In this document: positions 8,930-17,510 of the stretch, piece after piece
Position numbering within the stretch: position 1 is the first letter of the stretch
Layout of the letters: each line of letters opens with the position of its first letter
DNA from: JABSOG01 sp041583135
Lineage (GTDB): Bacteria; Pseudomonadota; Gammaproteobacteria; Enterobacterales; Alteromonadaceae
Assembly (NCBI GenBank): GCA_041583135.1
Contig: JBFHGJ010000012.1
Location: 15,295-79,294 of the forward strand
Direction of reading: 5' to 3'
DNA: 64,000 nt
The notes under the pieces: model-generated
What the model was told of the DNA's origin: nothing
The model's database searches: none
The model's input: the letters and a program-made list of their open reading frames with translations, nothing else
Position numbers and translations under genes: made by a program

Positions 8930-9976
8930 GTGGAACAGTTCAAGTCTGACGGATTTAAAACCACAATTTTGGTGATGGCGGCGCTGGTGATCGTATTGGC
9001 TGGAGCAAAGGCTGCGACCGCGATTTTGGTGCCATTTCTACTGTCGGTGTTCATTGCCATTATTTTGAACCCGATGGTCAATCGCCTCGCCGACTGGAAA
9101 GTGCCACGGACCATCGCGGTATTTTCGGTGATGATTATTATCTTGGTGTTGGGATTTTCTATTGCCGGTTTGGTGGGGCAGTCACTGAACGACTTTTCCC
9201 GAAACATTCCTCAGTACAGTGAAAAATTTCAAGATCAGTTGAGGTGGGCCATCGACAAGCTGGCCATGCTTAATATTACCTTAAATAAAGAATTGGTGAC
9301 CGAGCATTTTAATCCCGGTGCGGCGATGTCGCTGGTGGCCGATATGCTCAAAGGTCTTGGTAATGTCATGGCGAATCTGTTTTTGATAGTGCTGACGGTT
9401 ATTTTTATTTTGTTTGAAGCGCCGGACATTCCGAACAAGGTGCACAAAGCGCTCCGAGATCCTGAACACAAACTGCTGCACATTGACCGATTTTTAAATT
9501 CGGTCAACCAATACTTATTGATCAAAACTTGGGTGAGCTTGGCTACCGGTGTCTGTGTCGGCGTGATGATGTACTTTTTAAGCGTCGATTACTTTGTGTT
9601 GTGGGGCGTGTTGGCGTTTCTATTTAATTACATTCCCAATATCGGCTCGTTTATTGCGGCGGTGCCAGCGGTGTTGGTGTCTTTGGTCATTGCCGGCCCT
9701 GCGGTTGCCGGATTTAGCGCCATCGGCTTTTTGTCGATTAATATCTTAATGGGCAATGTGATAGAACCGAGATTCATGGGTAAGGGTCTTGGTCTATCGA
9801 CTTTGGTGGTGTTTTTGTCATTGATCTTTTGGGGCTGGCTATTTGGCTCGGTTGGGATGCTGTTGTCGGTGCCTTTGACCATGATTGTGAAAATTGCCCT
9901 TGAGGCCAGCGAGCGTGGCGGCTGGTTTGCCATTTTGTTGTCTAACGACTCAGAGCGGTCAATTGAGCCAGAATAA
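8930..9976 (+). CDS. tqsA: AI-2E family transporter, TqsA-like
   Basis: Polytopic inner-membrane protein of 348 aa from the PerM/AI-2 exporter family. The C-terminal stretch GNVIEPRFMGKGLGLSTLVV, the following FWGWLFGSVGMLLSVPLTM and the block FNYIPNIGSF match E. coli TqsA closely, which exports the quorum signal AI-2. About eight helices are visible: a pair at each of 12-55 and 60-90, one near 150 and the rest in the C-terminal half. The start is GTG, preceded by GGAG about nine bases upstream. No luxS or lsr gene is in the window, so the substrate is inferred from family membership only. Confidence 0.88.
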   Translation: MEQFKSDGFKTTILVMAALVIVLAGAKAATAILVPFLLSVFIAIILNPMVNRLADWKVPRTIAVFSVMIIILVLGFSIAGLVGQSLNDFSRNIPQYSEKFQDQLRWAIDKLAMLNITLNKELVTEHFNPGAAMSLVADMLKGLGNVMANLFLIVLTVIFILFEAPDIPNKVHKALRDPEHKLLHIDRFLNSVNQYLLIKTWVSLATGVCVGVMMYFLSVDYFVLWGVLAFLFNYIPNIGSFIAAVPAVLVSLVIAGPAVAGFSAIGFLSINILMGNVIEPRFMGKGLGLSTLVVFLSLIFWGWLFGSVGMLLSVPLTMIVKIALEASERGGWFAILLSNDSERSIEPE

Positions 9977-10287
9977 TTTACCACAGAGACTTGCGTATTT
10001 TCGCCTTAGTTAACTATACTTGATTTTGCAGCCCTTAAAACCGGTCTGTTGGGCATTGCGCTCAACAGACCTTTCATATTCACCGGTAAAAAATGCACTT
10101 TCAGGTAGAGTGTTGGTTTATGACCGTGTGTCGTGCTCTGGCCAATTTGGCGAGTTATCGATGCTGAGATAAACTGATACTTTGATGCTGGAGTGGTTAG
10201 CTACAGCAGCTTACGTCTGTTTACCGGGCGCTTGTTCAAGAGCGATTGAGTTGTGACAAATGTGATAGGTTTAAGGGGATGAATTTA
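9977..10287 (+). other. Intergenic region upstream of the pilus operon, with promoter-like and hairpin elements
   Basis: No gene is seen. A possible promoter TTGCGT (9991-9996), 18-base spacer, TATACT (10015-10020) is followed at once by a hairpin with arms 10043-10051 and 10063-10071 (GGTCTGTTG and its complement), then TTTCAT. The hairpin may end tqsA transcription, or the promoter plus hairpin could give a very short RNA. No convincing sigma-70 or sigma-54 promoter was found between 10075 and the pilV start. Confidence 0.4.
10043..10074 (+). terminator. Putative terminator after tqsA
   Basis: A 9-bp perfect stem (10043-10051 with 10063-10071) and an 11-base loop, followed by TTT and preceded by AAAA. 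It is the first hairpin after tqsA. The U-tract is short, so efficiency is uncertain. Confidence 0.55.
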
Positions 10288-10842
10288 GTGAAATCCAAAC
10301 AACGGGGATTTACCTTTGTTGAAATGCTGATCTCTATGGCGGTTCTGGCCGGTGGGATAGTGGGTGTTGTCGCGATGCAGGCAGTGGCCAAAAAAAGCAG
10401 TTTCGACGCGCAGCAACGAGCACTGGCAACTGCGCTTGCCAATGACATTGTGCAGCGTATGCGGGTGAATACCGACGGTGTCTCCAATGGTGCCTACACT
10501 GGCACATTTTCTTCCTTTACCGCCAACAATTCTCTTAATCGCTGTCACTCAGCGGCAGCCCCTTGCACTTCGGCGCAAATTGCCGCCAGTGATCTCTACG
10601 AATGGCAAATGGCCCTGTTTGGCGCCGATGTCACCCAAGAAGCAGGAAATGTCGGCGGTCTGGTCAGTCCAACCGCTTGTATCAGCCACAATGCTGGCGC
10701 GGTTTCCGTGGTGGTTGCGTGGATGGGCCGTACCGAAACTTCCGATGCCGCAGCCAGTAAGGCTGAGGGGACACTAGCCGCTTCTTGTGGTAGCGAAAGT
10801 GCCAAGCGGCGGCAAGTGTATATCGACACTTTTATTTTTTGA
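10288..10842 (+). CDS. pilV: Type IV pilus minor pilin PilV
   Basis: Minor pilin that helps prime type IV pilus assembly. Seen: a short basic leader, prepilin cleavage site G/FTFVE with Glu5, and a hydrophobic helix MLISMAVLAGGIVGVVAMQAVA, followed by a globular domain of about 160 residues with paired cysteines. Three starts are in frame. TTG 10246 is too long. ATG 10279 directly abuts AAGGGG (10273-10278). GTG 10288 lies nine bases after that Shine-Dalgarno and gives the usual leader MKSKQRG, so it is chosen. First gene of the pilV-W-X-Y1-E-tapY2 operon. Confidence 0.88.
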   Translation: MKSKQRGFTFVEMLISMAVLAGGIVGVVAMQAVAKKSSFDAQQRALATALANDIVQRMRVNTDGVSNGAYTGTFSSFTANNSLNRCHSAAAPCTSAQIAASDLYEWQMALFGADVTQEAGNVGGLVSPTACISHNAGAVSVVVAWMGRTETSDAAASKAEGTLAASCGSESAKRRQVYIDTFIF

Positions 10843-10854
10843 GCGAGCCGATAA

Positions 10855-11865
10855 ATGATAGGCAATGTAAGGTTTAAGCAGCAGGGGATGTCATTGCTAG
10901 AGGCAATGATAGCTTTGAGTGTCGGCGTTTTTTTACTCGGTGGCGTCATGGTGACCTTCAGCAGTATGCGTGCCACCACCTCAGAAACCATGGGGATTGG
11001 CGAGGTACAGGAAAACGGCCGCTTGGCTATCAGTATTTTACGCCGTGATATTGAGCACTCGGGCTTTTGGGGGCAGTATCAATCGCAACTGAGTAGCGAT
11101 TTGCTGGCCGTCCCGGCGGCGCCGGCATCGGATTGCTCAGGCGGCAGCAACAGCGGTAATGATGGCAGTTTTCCGGTGGCCAGCAACTGGGCATTTTGGA
11201 GTATTTGGGCTACAACGCCAAGCTCTGCCAGTGTGCTCGGCTGTATCGACGATGCGCTCAGCGGGAGTGATGTGGTACAGATCAAACGGGCCATTTCCAA
11301 CCCCACCAACGTGGCTGACTTTCGTTCCAATCGCTTTTATCTTATTGCTTCATCCAGCTCTGCTGCCATTGTCTCGGGCGCGGCCGATGCCAGCTCTTAC
11401 CCGGTTATCGACAACGCCAACAATTGGATGTATCAACATGTGGTGTATTACATCGGCAATACTGACCTTGACGGCGATTCTATTCCGACTTTGATGCGCA
11501 AAAGGCTGATTGTCGGCAACGGCGGCGCCGCCAGCATTGCCAGTGAGCCTGTGATTGATGGCATAGAAAATATCCGTCTGATGTTCGGCATCGATGTCGA
11601 TTTGGATGGCAAGGTTGACAGCTATGTCGGCTCGGAGAATGTCTCAAGAGATTATTGGAATCAAGGCTCGTCCGATACCAGTTATATTTTAAGTGTACGA
11701 ATTTATGTGCTGTCACGCGCGCTTGAGCCGGATATGGAGTATACCAACAACAACAGCTATACCCTCGGCGACAGAACGGTAAACGGCGGCGGTGATCATT
11801 ATCGCAGAATGCTCTTTACCACCACCGCCAGTGTGATCAACGCAATTAATGGAGAGTGGGAATGA
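10855..11865 (+). CDS. pilW: Type IV pilus minor pilin PilW
   Basis: Minor pilin of 336 aa. Seen: leader MIGNVRFKQQG, cleavage site G/MSLLE with Glu5, one hydrophobic helix, the block VQENGRLAISILRRDIEHSGFWG characteristic of PilW, and a long C-terminal domain. The residues DLDGDSIP and DVDLDGKVDSYVG look like Asp-rich calcium-loop sequences, as in PilW relatives. It follows pilV after 12 bases and overlaps pilX (ATGA), which points to an operon with coupled translation. Confidence 0.92.
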   Translation: MIGNVRFKQQGMSLLEAMIALSVGVFLLGGVMVTFSSMRATTSETMGIGEVQENGRLAISILRRDIEHSGFWGQYQSQLSSDLLAVPAAPASDCSGGSNSGNDGSFPVASNWAFWSIWATTPSSASVLGCIDDALSGSDVVQIKRAISNPTNVADFRSNRFYLIASSSSAAIVSGAADASSYPVIDNANNWMYQHVVYYIGNTDLDGDSIPTLMRKRLIVGNGGAASIASEPVIDGIENIRLMFGIDVDLDGKVDSYVGSENVSRDYWNQGSSDTSYILSVRIYVLSRALEPDMEYTNNNSYTLGDRTVNGGGDHYRRMLFTTTASVINAINGEWE

Positions 11866-12335
11866 GAACATTTAAACCCATGTATAAAAAGCAAAAAGGC
11901 TTTGTGTTGTTGATGTCGATGGTGATGGTCGTGGCTATCACCGGCATTGCGGTATCGCTTTTAAGCGCCTCTTCGATGGATATGAAAATGGCAACTGCCG
12001 CAGAAGACCGGGAGATGGCGACTCATATCGCCAGAGGCGGTAATGACCAGCTCTATTACGATGCGGTCAATCGTACCAATAACAATCAAAACTACTTTGC
12101 TGCCTTTTCTTCAACACAACAGTCGGCACAGTACAATTCCACTCATGGTGCCGTCAGCACCGTGAGCTGGGCAAGTTCGGTACAGGTAGAAACAGACTGC
12201 CCGCGCAGTAAGGACCCGACAGAAGGGTTAATGTGTATTTATTTACAAGCAACGACGGTTAAAACCTATGGTGCCAACAATAATAACCAAGTCAATGTGG
12301 TATCAGGTGTCGCTCAACAGGTAGGTATCCGATGA
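11862..12335 (+). CDS. pilX: Type IV pilus minor pilin PilX
   Basis: Minor pilin of 157 aa. The ATG at 11862 is used because GGAG lies eight bases upstream; a GTG at 11856 is also in frame. Seen: leader MRTFKPMYKKQKG, then FVLLMSMVMVVAITGIAVSL, a long helix without Glu at position 5. Lack of Glu5 is normal for PilX/GspK-like subunits, which sit at the pilus tip. The next block (MDMKMATAAEDREMATHIAR) is typical of the PilX N-terminal domain. It overlaps pilW at its start and pilY1 at its end (both ATGA). Confidence 0.9.
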   Translation: MRTFKPMYKKQKGFVLLMSMVMVVAITGIAVSLLSASSMDMKMATAAEDREMATHIARGGNDQLYYDAVNRTNNNQNYFAAFSSTQQSAQYNSTHGAVSTVSWASSVQVETDCPRSKDPTEGLMCIYLQATTVKTYGANNNNQVNVVSGVAQQVGIR

Positions 12336-15300
12336 AAAAGGGGATTAGCAAGCTCATTGCATTATTGGCAGGGGCCTTGGTTGCATCAAGTAGTGTAACC
12401 TACGCCGAAGATATTGAGCTTTATGTCGGCTCGGCCGACCAGCGCTCTGGGGTTAAGCCTCAGGTTTTGATCATTTTCGACAACTCCGGCAGTATGTCGG
12501 GGATCATGCAAACCAAAGCGACTTATGACCCCAGTGTCACCTATCCGGCGATAGGCTCTGATAACTCGCTCAATGATCGCTTCGTTTATTTCACTAAGGG
12601 GACTGGCGTCGATGCGACCATTCCGGTGCCCGACAACAACGAAGCCAGACGCTTTTTAGATGACATCAACGGCTGTAATACCGCGCGGCAAAAACTCGCC
12701 ACCGTGGGTTTTTACACCGGTCATATTCGCGAGTACAAGTTCAGTGGTAACACCGGTACTTGGGATGAAATTCCCGACAATAACGGCGCCAATATCGAAG
12801 TCATCGATTGTTGGGACGATATCCGATTGCAAGACCCGACCAACGCCAGCTATGTTCTACCCAACAACCAATTGCAAGCTTTGCCGAGCGGCTATCCCAT
12901 CGATGGTGCCGGTTCTAAACGTAGTCCTGTTTATTACACTGCGGACGTTGCCGATTCCAACACCGACTTAGGTAGTGGTGAGGTGGTAACCCTCTATACC
13001 GACAACTATTTGCGCTGGTATCACGGTACAAGTGTATCGACGGTGCCCAGTACCAAACTGGCCGTCGCCAAACAAACCATGAACGACCTGCTAAACTCCG
13101 CGCCGTCGGTAGATTTTGGGTTGGCGGTATTTAACATGGACTACCCCAGCGAAGGTTATCGTGATGGCGGGCGGATAGTCAGCGGCATTCAAGAAATGAC
13201 CGACGCCAATCGTGAAGCGCTGCTTGGCACCATCAACAACATCTCAGCCGAAACCAATACGCCGTTGTGCGAGACCTTGTTTGAAGCCTACCGCTATTTT
13301 GCCGGTAAATCGGTGTTGTTCGGCGATAATGATGACGACTATAGCAACTGGTACAACGGCAACAGTCCACCTAGAGATACCTCCATCGAAAGTAGCGGTG
13401 TTTATGTGTCGCCCTATAGTGAATGTTCAAATGAAATGAACGTCATTCTCATTACCGACGGTAAGCCGACCCAAGACAATACCGCCGATACCAGTGCCGA
13501 TCAGCTCTCGGAGACCTTTGTTCCAATCACCAGTTTTGAGAATATCGGTGCGCCTTTTGCCTTTGATGGTGGCGACAGCTATTTGGCTGCTTTGTCTCAA
13601 TGGATGAAAACCCATGATGTCAACGAGTCGATGCCGGGGATGCAAACGGTGACGACTTACACCGTAGGCTTTGGTGAAGATGCGATCAATGAAGCCGGTA
13701 GCTTGCTTGAAGCGGCTGCAACCGGGACTAAAACCGACGGCACTGTCGGCTACTATCCGGCAGAAGACGCCACCGCGTTGGCCGCTGCTTTGCGCTCGGC
13801 ATTGATCAACATCTTAAACAGCACTTCAACCTTCTCATCACCGGCGATTGCCAGTAACAACTTTGATAGAACCCGTAGCTTGGATTCGATTTATTATGCG
13901 ATGTTTTTGCCCGATGTCGGTCCTAGATGGCGCGGCAACTTGAAAAAACTCAAGCTGGTCGGCCAGGTGCAACAAGATGCCGATGGCAATAGTGCGATAG
14001 ATTCAGACGGCAATATTGACGATAATGCTAGGACTTACTGGTCTTCCACCGCTGATGGCAACGAAGTGGGCAAAGGCGGAGTGGTGGAGATGTTCAACTC
14101 AGTTACCTTGTCCAGTCGCAGACTCTATTCCAACATTGGCACGGGCACCGGGTTGGCAACCCTCAACAAAACCAATGCGGCGGCGACGGCAGGCAGTACC
14201 TCAAGTTTGGCAACCTATATGGATGTGCCCGAGAGCGACCTCGATGATTATTTTGCCTGGACCAGAGGTTACGATATTGATGATGACGACAATGACGGCA
14301 ATACCGCAGACAACCGCAGCGATATTTTTGCCGATCCACTGCACTCGAAACCTTTGGTGATCAACTACGGTCCGCCATCAGATCCTGATCTGCGGATTGT
14401 GGTCGGCACCAACGGCGGCTTTTTACACATGTTCGACGACAACGGCGATACCATAACCGAAAGCTGGGCGTTTATGCCTTACGAGTTGTTGCCTAATGTC
14501 AAATTGCTCAGAGACAACATTGCCGGTAGCGATAAGGTCTACGGCATGGATGGCTCACCAATGTCTTACATACTCGATAAAAATGGTGATGGCACTATCG
14601 ATGCCAGTGCCGGAGACAAGGCTTGGGTGTTTATTGGTATGAGACGTGGCGGCAGCTCCTACTATGCACTGGATGTATCAATCCCCGACAGTCCACGCTT
14701 TATGTGGAAGCTTGGACCCTCTGATACCGGCTTTAGTGAAATGGGGCAGAGCTGGGGAAAGCCCACACTGACCTATGTTAAGAATAATGTCGATAGCAAT
14801 GGCGCAAGACCGTCATTGATTTTAAGTGGCGGCTATTCGACCAATAAGGACGGCACCAGCACCACGACCGATCCGGTGGGCAAGGGCTTATATATTATCG
14901 ATGCACAAAACAAAACTTTGATCTGGAGTTTAACCCCTGCGGTTACCGCCGGCAAAAACACCGCCTTTAGTGGCATTGTCGATAGTATGCCCGCGTCAAT
15001 CAAAGCCCTCGACAGTGACTTTGACGCATACACTGACAGACTTTACGGCGTTGATGCTGGCGGTAATGTCTGGCGAGTCGATATGCCCGGCACCGAACCG
15101 CTCTCGGCGACCAAGCCTTGGACGGTACACAAACTCGCCTCACTCGGGGGGACCGGCACGCAAGATAGACGGTTTTTCTATGAGCCATCGGTGGCCCGTT
15201 CGTTTTTTTCCCATGTCAGTGAAACCGAGATCACCAATGCCGATTTGAGTACCGAGACCATTCGTATCCGCAAGGAGATCCCGTTTGATGGGGTGTTGGT

Positions 15301-15970
15301 CGGCAGCGGCAATCGTTCTCACCCGAACGACACCACGGTCAACGATATGCTGTTTATGATACAGGATAGAAATATCATCACTCAGTCGTTTACCGATGAG
15401 ATCCCAACGACCATCACTTTAAGCAACCTTTATGACATCACCTCCAATCCGTTTGGCTCGGCTACGACCGACGATGAATGGGTGGCCAAGGAGCTGGATT
15501 TGAGCGGCTATTTGGGCTGGAAATATTCGCTCTCTACCAGTGGTGAAAAATCACTGTCTTCTGCTTCTGTTATCGGCGGGGTCGCTTACTATACTTCATT
15601 TACGCCTGCGGCCGAGGTGGTAGACAATCAGTGTCTACTGATGGCCGGTGAAGGTACCCTTTATGCGTTTAATTTGCACTATGGTACGGCGGTTTACGAT
15701 AAAATTGCCTACAGTGTAGGTGATAAGATACCGGATACCCCCGAGCTGTTTTTAGGGGAAGACGATGAAGGCAACAGTGAGCTGTTGTTGGTGGGCACCG
15801 ACAACTGCGAAAGCAATGATGTCAATTGCACCAATGCTGGCGTATTTGATCTCAAACCGATACCGGATGACCCGACGCCGGGCGCCGACAACAGCAACAA
15901 TTCGAGTAATTTCGGTATTCGAACCTTTAGAAACTATATTTATGTCACCGAAGGGGCAAAAGGGCACTGA
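12332..15970 (+). CDS. pilY1: Type IV pilus tip adhesin / assembly factor PilY1
   Basis: Large secreted pilus-associated protein of 1212 aa with a signal peptide ending near VTYAED. Seen: an N-terminal von Willebrand A-like domain with MIDAS DNSGSM (Asp50-Met55) and a later ILITDGKPT strand. The C-terminal half is a PilY1-type beta-propeller with FADPLHSKPLV, IVVGTNGGFLHMF, FIGMRRGGSSYYALD and the calcium loop DSDFDAYTD before LYGVDAGGNVWRVD (about residues 894-917). Family knowledge: the C-terminal calcium site controls pilus extension and retraction. It is encoded between pilX and pilE with overlapping stop/start codons, so the order pilV-W-X-Y1-E is that of Pseudomonas and Shewanella minor-pilin operons. 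Confidence 0.95.
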   Translation: MKKGISKLIALLAGALVASSSVTYAEDIELYVGSADQRSGVKPQVLIIFDNSGSMSGIMQTKATYDPSVTYPAIGSDNSLNDRFVYFTKGTGVDATIPVPDNNEARRFLDDINGCNTARQKLATVGFYTGHIREYKFSGNTGTWDEIPDNNGANIEVIDCWDDIRLQDPTNASYVLPNNQLQALPSGYPIDGAGSKRSPVYYTADVADSNTDLGSGEVVTLYTDNYLRWYHGTSVSTVPSTKLAVAKQTMNDLLNSAPSVDFGLAVFNMDYPSEGYRDGGRIVSGIQEMTDANREALLGTINNISAETNTPLCETLFEAYRYFAGKSVLFGDNDDDYSNWYNGNSPPRDTSIESSGVYVSPYSECSNEMNVILITDGKPTQDNTADTSADQLSETFVPITSFENIGAPFAFDGGDSYLAALSQWMKTHDVNESMPGMQTVTTYTVGFGEDAINEAGSLLEAAATGTKTDGTVGYYPAEDATALAAALRSALINILNSTSTFSSPAIASNNFDRTRSLDSIYYAMFLPDVGPRWRGNLKKLKLVGQVQQDADGNSAIDSDGNIDDNARTYWSSTADGNEVGKGGVVEMFNSVTLSSRRLYSNIGTGTGLATLNKTNAAATAGSTSSLATYMDVPESDLDDYFAWTRGYDIDDDDNDGNTADNRSDIFADPLHSKPLVINYGPPSDPDLRIVVGTNGGFLHMFDDNGDTITESWAFMPYELLPNVKLLRDNIAGSDKVYGMDGSPMSYILDKNGDGTIDASAGDKAWVFIGMRRGGSSYYALDVSIPDSPRFMWKLGPSDTGFSEMGQSWGKPTLTYVKNNVDSNGARPSLILSGGYSTNKDGTSTTTDPVGKGLYIIDAQNKTLIWSLTPAVTAGKNTAFSGIVDSMPASIKALDSDFDAYTDRLYGVDAGGNVWRVDMPGTEPLSATKPWTVHKLASLGGTGTQDRRFFYEPSVARSFFSHVSETEITNADLSTETIRIRKEIPFDGVLVGSGNRSHPNDTTVNDMLFMIQDRNIITQSFTDEIPTTITLSNLYDITSNPFGSATTDDEWVAKELDLSGYLGWKYSLSTSGEKSLSSASVIGGVAYYTSFTPAAEVVDNQCLLMAGEGTLYAFNLHYGTAVYDKIAYSVGDKIPDTPELFLGEDDEGNSELLLVGTDNCESNDVNCTNAGVFDLKPIPDDPTPGADNSNNSSNFGIRTFRNYIYVTEGAKGH

Positions 15971-16407
15971 TGAAAGAACATAAGCAAATGCGCGGATTTA
16001 CCTTGGTTGAGTTAATGATAGCGGTGGCCATCGTCGGCATATTGGCCGGTATCGTCTATCCCAGCTACAAAGACAGTGTGAACCGCTCAAGGCGCACCGA
16101 AGCGATGACTGAGCTGGTGCGTATCGCTAACTTGCAAGAGCAGTATTATTCGGATAACCGCACCTATACGACCGATATGACCAAGCTGGGCTTGGGGGCC
16201 GATCCTTATGTCACGGAAAACGGCTATTACAGCATCGATGCCGCAGCGGTTAACAGCATTGCCAGTGACTTTATTTTAACCGCGACACCGGCGGGACTAC
16301 AGGCATCGAACGACAGCACCTGTACGTCGTTTACCCTGAATTATTTAGGGCAGAAAACGGCCAAAAAAGGCGCTGCGGACAACAGCAAAGAATGTTGGGA
16401 GAAGTAA
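15970..16407 (+). CDS. pilE: Type IV pilus minor pilin PilE
   Basis: Minor pilin of 145 aa. Seen: leader MKEHKQMRG, cleavage site G/FTLVE with Glu5, hydrophobic helix LMIAVAIVGILAGIVYPSY, then the PilE-type alpha-1 block SRRTEAMTELVRIANLQEQYYSDN and a C-terminal disulphide pair (CTSFTL ... KECW). It overlaps the pilY1 stop by one base. The name follows the P. aeruginosa minor pilin PilE; it is not the major pilin of Neisseria. Confidence 0.91.
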   Translation: MKEHKQMRGFTLVELMIAVAIVGILAGIVYPSYKDSVNRSRRTEAMTELVRIANLQEQYYSDNRTYTTDMTKLGLGADPYVTENGYYSIDAAAVNSIASDFILTATPAGLQASNDSTCTSFTLNYLGQKTAKKGAADNSKECWEK

Positions 16408-16409
16408 CG

Positions 16410-16727
16410 ATGAATTACACTCGTATGCGCCATGGGCTAACGGCTATCGCCTTGGCGCTCGCCGCCGCGCAATCTCCAGCGGCGACCAATGAGCTGAGGG
16501 TTGAGTACAAGTGTCATTTTGTACTGGTCGGCGGCCAGCAGGTGGTGCGCTATATTACCGGCAACACCGATAAGCTCAACCAGTTTAAGCGCACTGTGCC
16601 TGCGACCTTATTTGCCAAAGACGGCAGAACGCAGTTGGCGGTCGAGCAGATCAAAGAGTGCGTTAAAGCCACCGACAAATTTAACGCCTACGAGGCGCGT
16701 GAGCTAGACAAAAAGACCTTGAGCTAG
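16410..16727 (+). CDS. TapY2-like small secreted protein of the type IV pilus operon
   Basis: Small protein of 105 aa with a signal peptide (MNYTRMRHGLTAIALALAAAQSPA) and two cysteines in the mature part (YKCHF and KECVK). The ATG at 16410 has GGGAGAAG upstream and starts three bases after the pilE stop; an earlier in-frame start at 16392 would overlap pilE. Size, secretion signal and position at the end of a minor-pilin operon fit the TapY2 proteins annotated in Shewanella and Aeromonas. Their function is not well defined, and the assignment rests mainly on context. Confidence 0.65.
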   Translation: MNYTRMRHGLTAIALALAAAQSPAATNELRVEYKCHFVLVGGQQVVRYITGNTDKLNQFKRTVPATLFAKDGRTQLAVEQIKECVKATDKFNAYEARELDKKTLS

Positions 16728-16758
16728 CTCACCTCATCAGCTGATTTAACCCGACTCA

Positions 16759-16794
16759 ATCAAGTGATTTAGGTTATTTACACTTGATCTTTTT
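16759..16794 (+). terminator. Putative terminator of the pilus operon
   Basis: ATCAAGTG (16759-16766) pairs with CACTTGAT (16781-16788) and is followed by CTTTTTC. The stem is AT-rich with a 14-base loop and overlaps the 3' end of the convergent minus-strand pseudopilin gene. Confidence 0.5.
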
Positions 16795-17355
16795 CGTCTT
16801 GATACGGCTCCGTCCTGCTTGATTGACCACTAAACCGGCGGAAAATACGCTGTCTTTTGTGTCGGGGCAGTATCTAAATGTGCCCGACTGAAAACCATTG
16901 ATAGAGCCATCAGGTCTGAATGTCAGGCCAATACGAGGATAGTTGAAATGATCGCCCTTAGTGGGGGCATCAATCACCTTTAACAACTTCTCATCGCTAT
17001 TTCTGGCACGGTTACGGTCTTTGTCGATAAAAATATGAATGTCGCGTTGCCAATCGTTGACACACTGGGCACCTTTAAGCGGACAGATGGTGACATCGAC
17101 GCCGTAATTCACAGCATAGCTACGCATATAGATTAAATCTCTAGAGAGCGAACTCAAATAGTGGTGTGCTCTGCTTTCGGACAACAGTGAGGTAAGCGAG
17201 GGCAGACCCATGCCGGCGGTGATAGCCACAATGGCAACCACTATCAACAGGTCGAGTAAGTTAAAGCCTTTTTGCAGGCGTCTGTAGAGGGGCGAATTTG
17301 CATCGCTTTGGTGGGGGTGAGGGTTTGAAACAATACACGCGAATAAGTTCAGCAT
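16774..17355 (-). CDS. GspH/FimT-family pseudopilin with unusual leader
   Basis: Pseudopilin of 193 aa of the FimT/GspH group. The ATG at 17355 is chosen because AAGGAG lies nine bases upstream. This gives a long N-terminal leader of 30 residues before the cleavage site G/FNLLD. The residue at +5 is Asp (Asp35), not the nearly invariant Glu. The helix LIVVAIVAITAGMGLPSL is normal, and the C-terminal domain matches the next gene (ICPLKGAQCVNDWQRDIHIFID, FRPDGSI, NQAGRSR). Its neighbour is a second FimT-like gene on the same strand; both face the pilV-tapY2 operon. It may be a minor pilin with altered processing. Confidence 0.82.
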   Translation of the reverse strand: MLNLFACIVSNPHPHQSDANSPLYRRLQKGFNLLDLLIVVAIVAITAGMGLPSLTSLLSESRAHHYLSSLSRDLIYMRSYAVNYGVDVTICPLKGAQCVNDWQRDIHIFIDKDRNRARNSDEKLLKVIDAPTKGDHFNYPRIGLTFRPDGSINGFQSGTFRYCPDTKDSVFSAGLVVNQAGRSRIKTKKIKCK

Positions 17356-17510
17356 AACAGCCAACTCCTTTTAGCATTATGGGTGTGCTCACCACACCCG
17401 AAAACATCATCCTTGCGCTGACACTGTGACTGCGTTTATCGCCTAAGGCTTAGACCTACAGTTACCGGGCAATCATTTAAACCCTAGTCCAGTTATTGCC
17501 GATTGGCAAA

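Noticed and set aside
8930..9976. Quorum-sensing locus around the TqsA-like exporter
   Set aside because: No luxS, lsr or luxR-type gene is nearby, so only the transporter family can be named.
11862..11970. PilX lacking Glu5 as an abnormal pilin
   Set aside because: Lack of Glu5 is normal for PilX/GspK-like subunits, unlike the Asp5 in the FimT-like protein.
17381..17399. GGGTGTG/CACACCC hairpin between the two FimT-like genes as a terminator
   Set aside because: Neither strand has a U-tract after it; it is left as an unexplained small hairpin.
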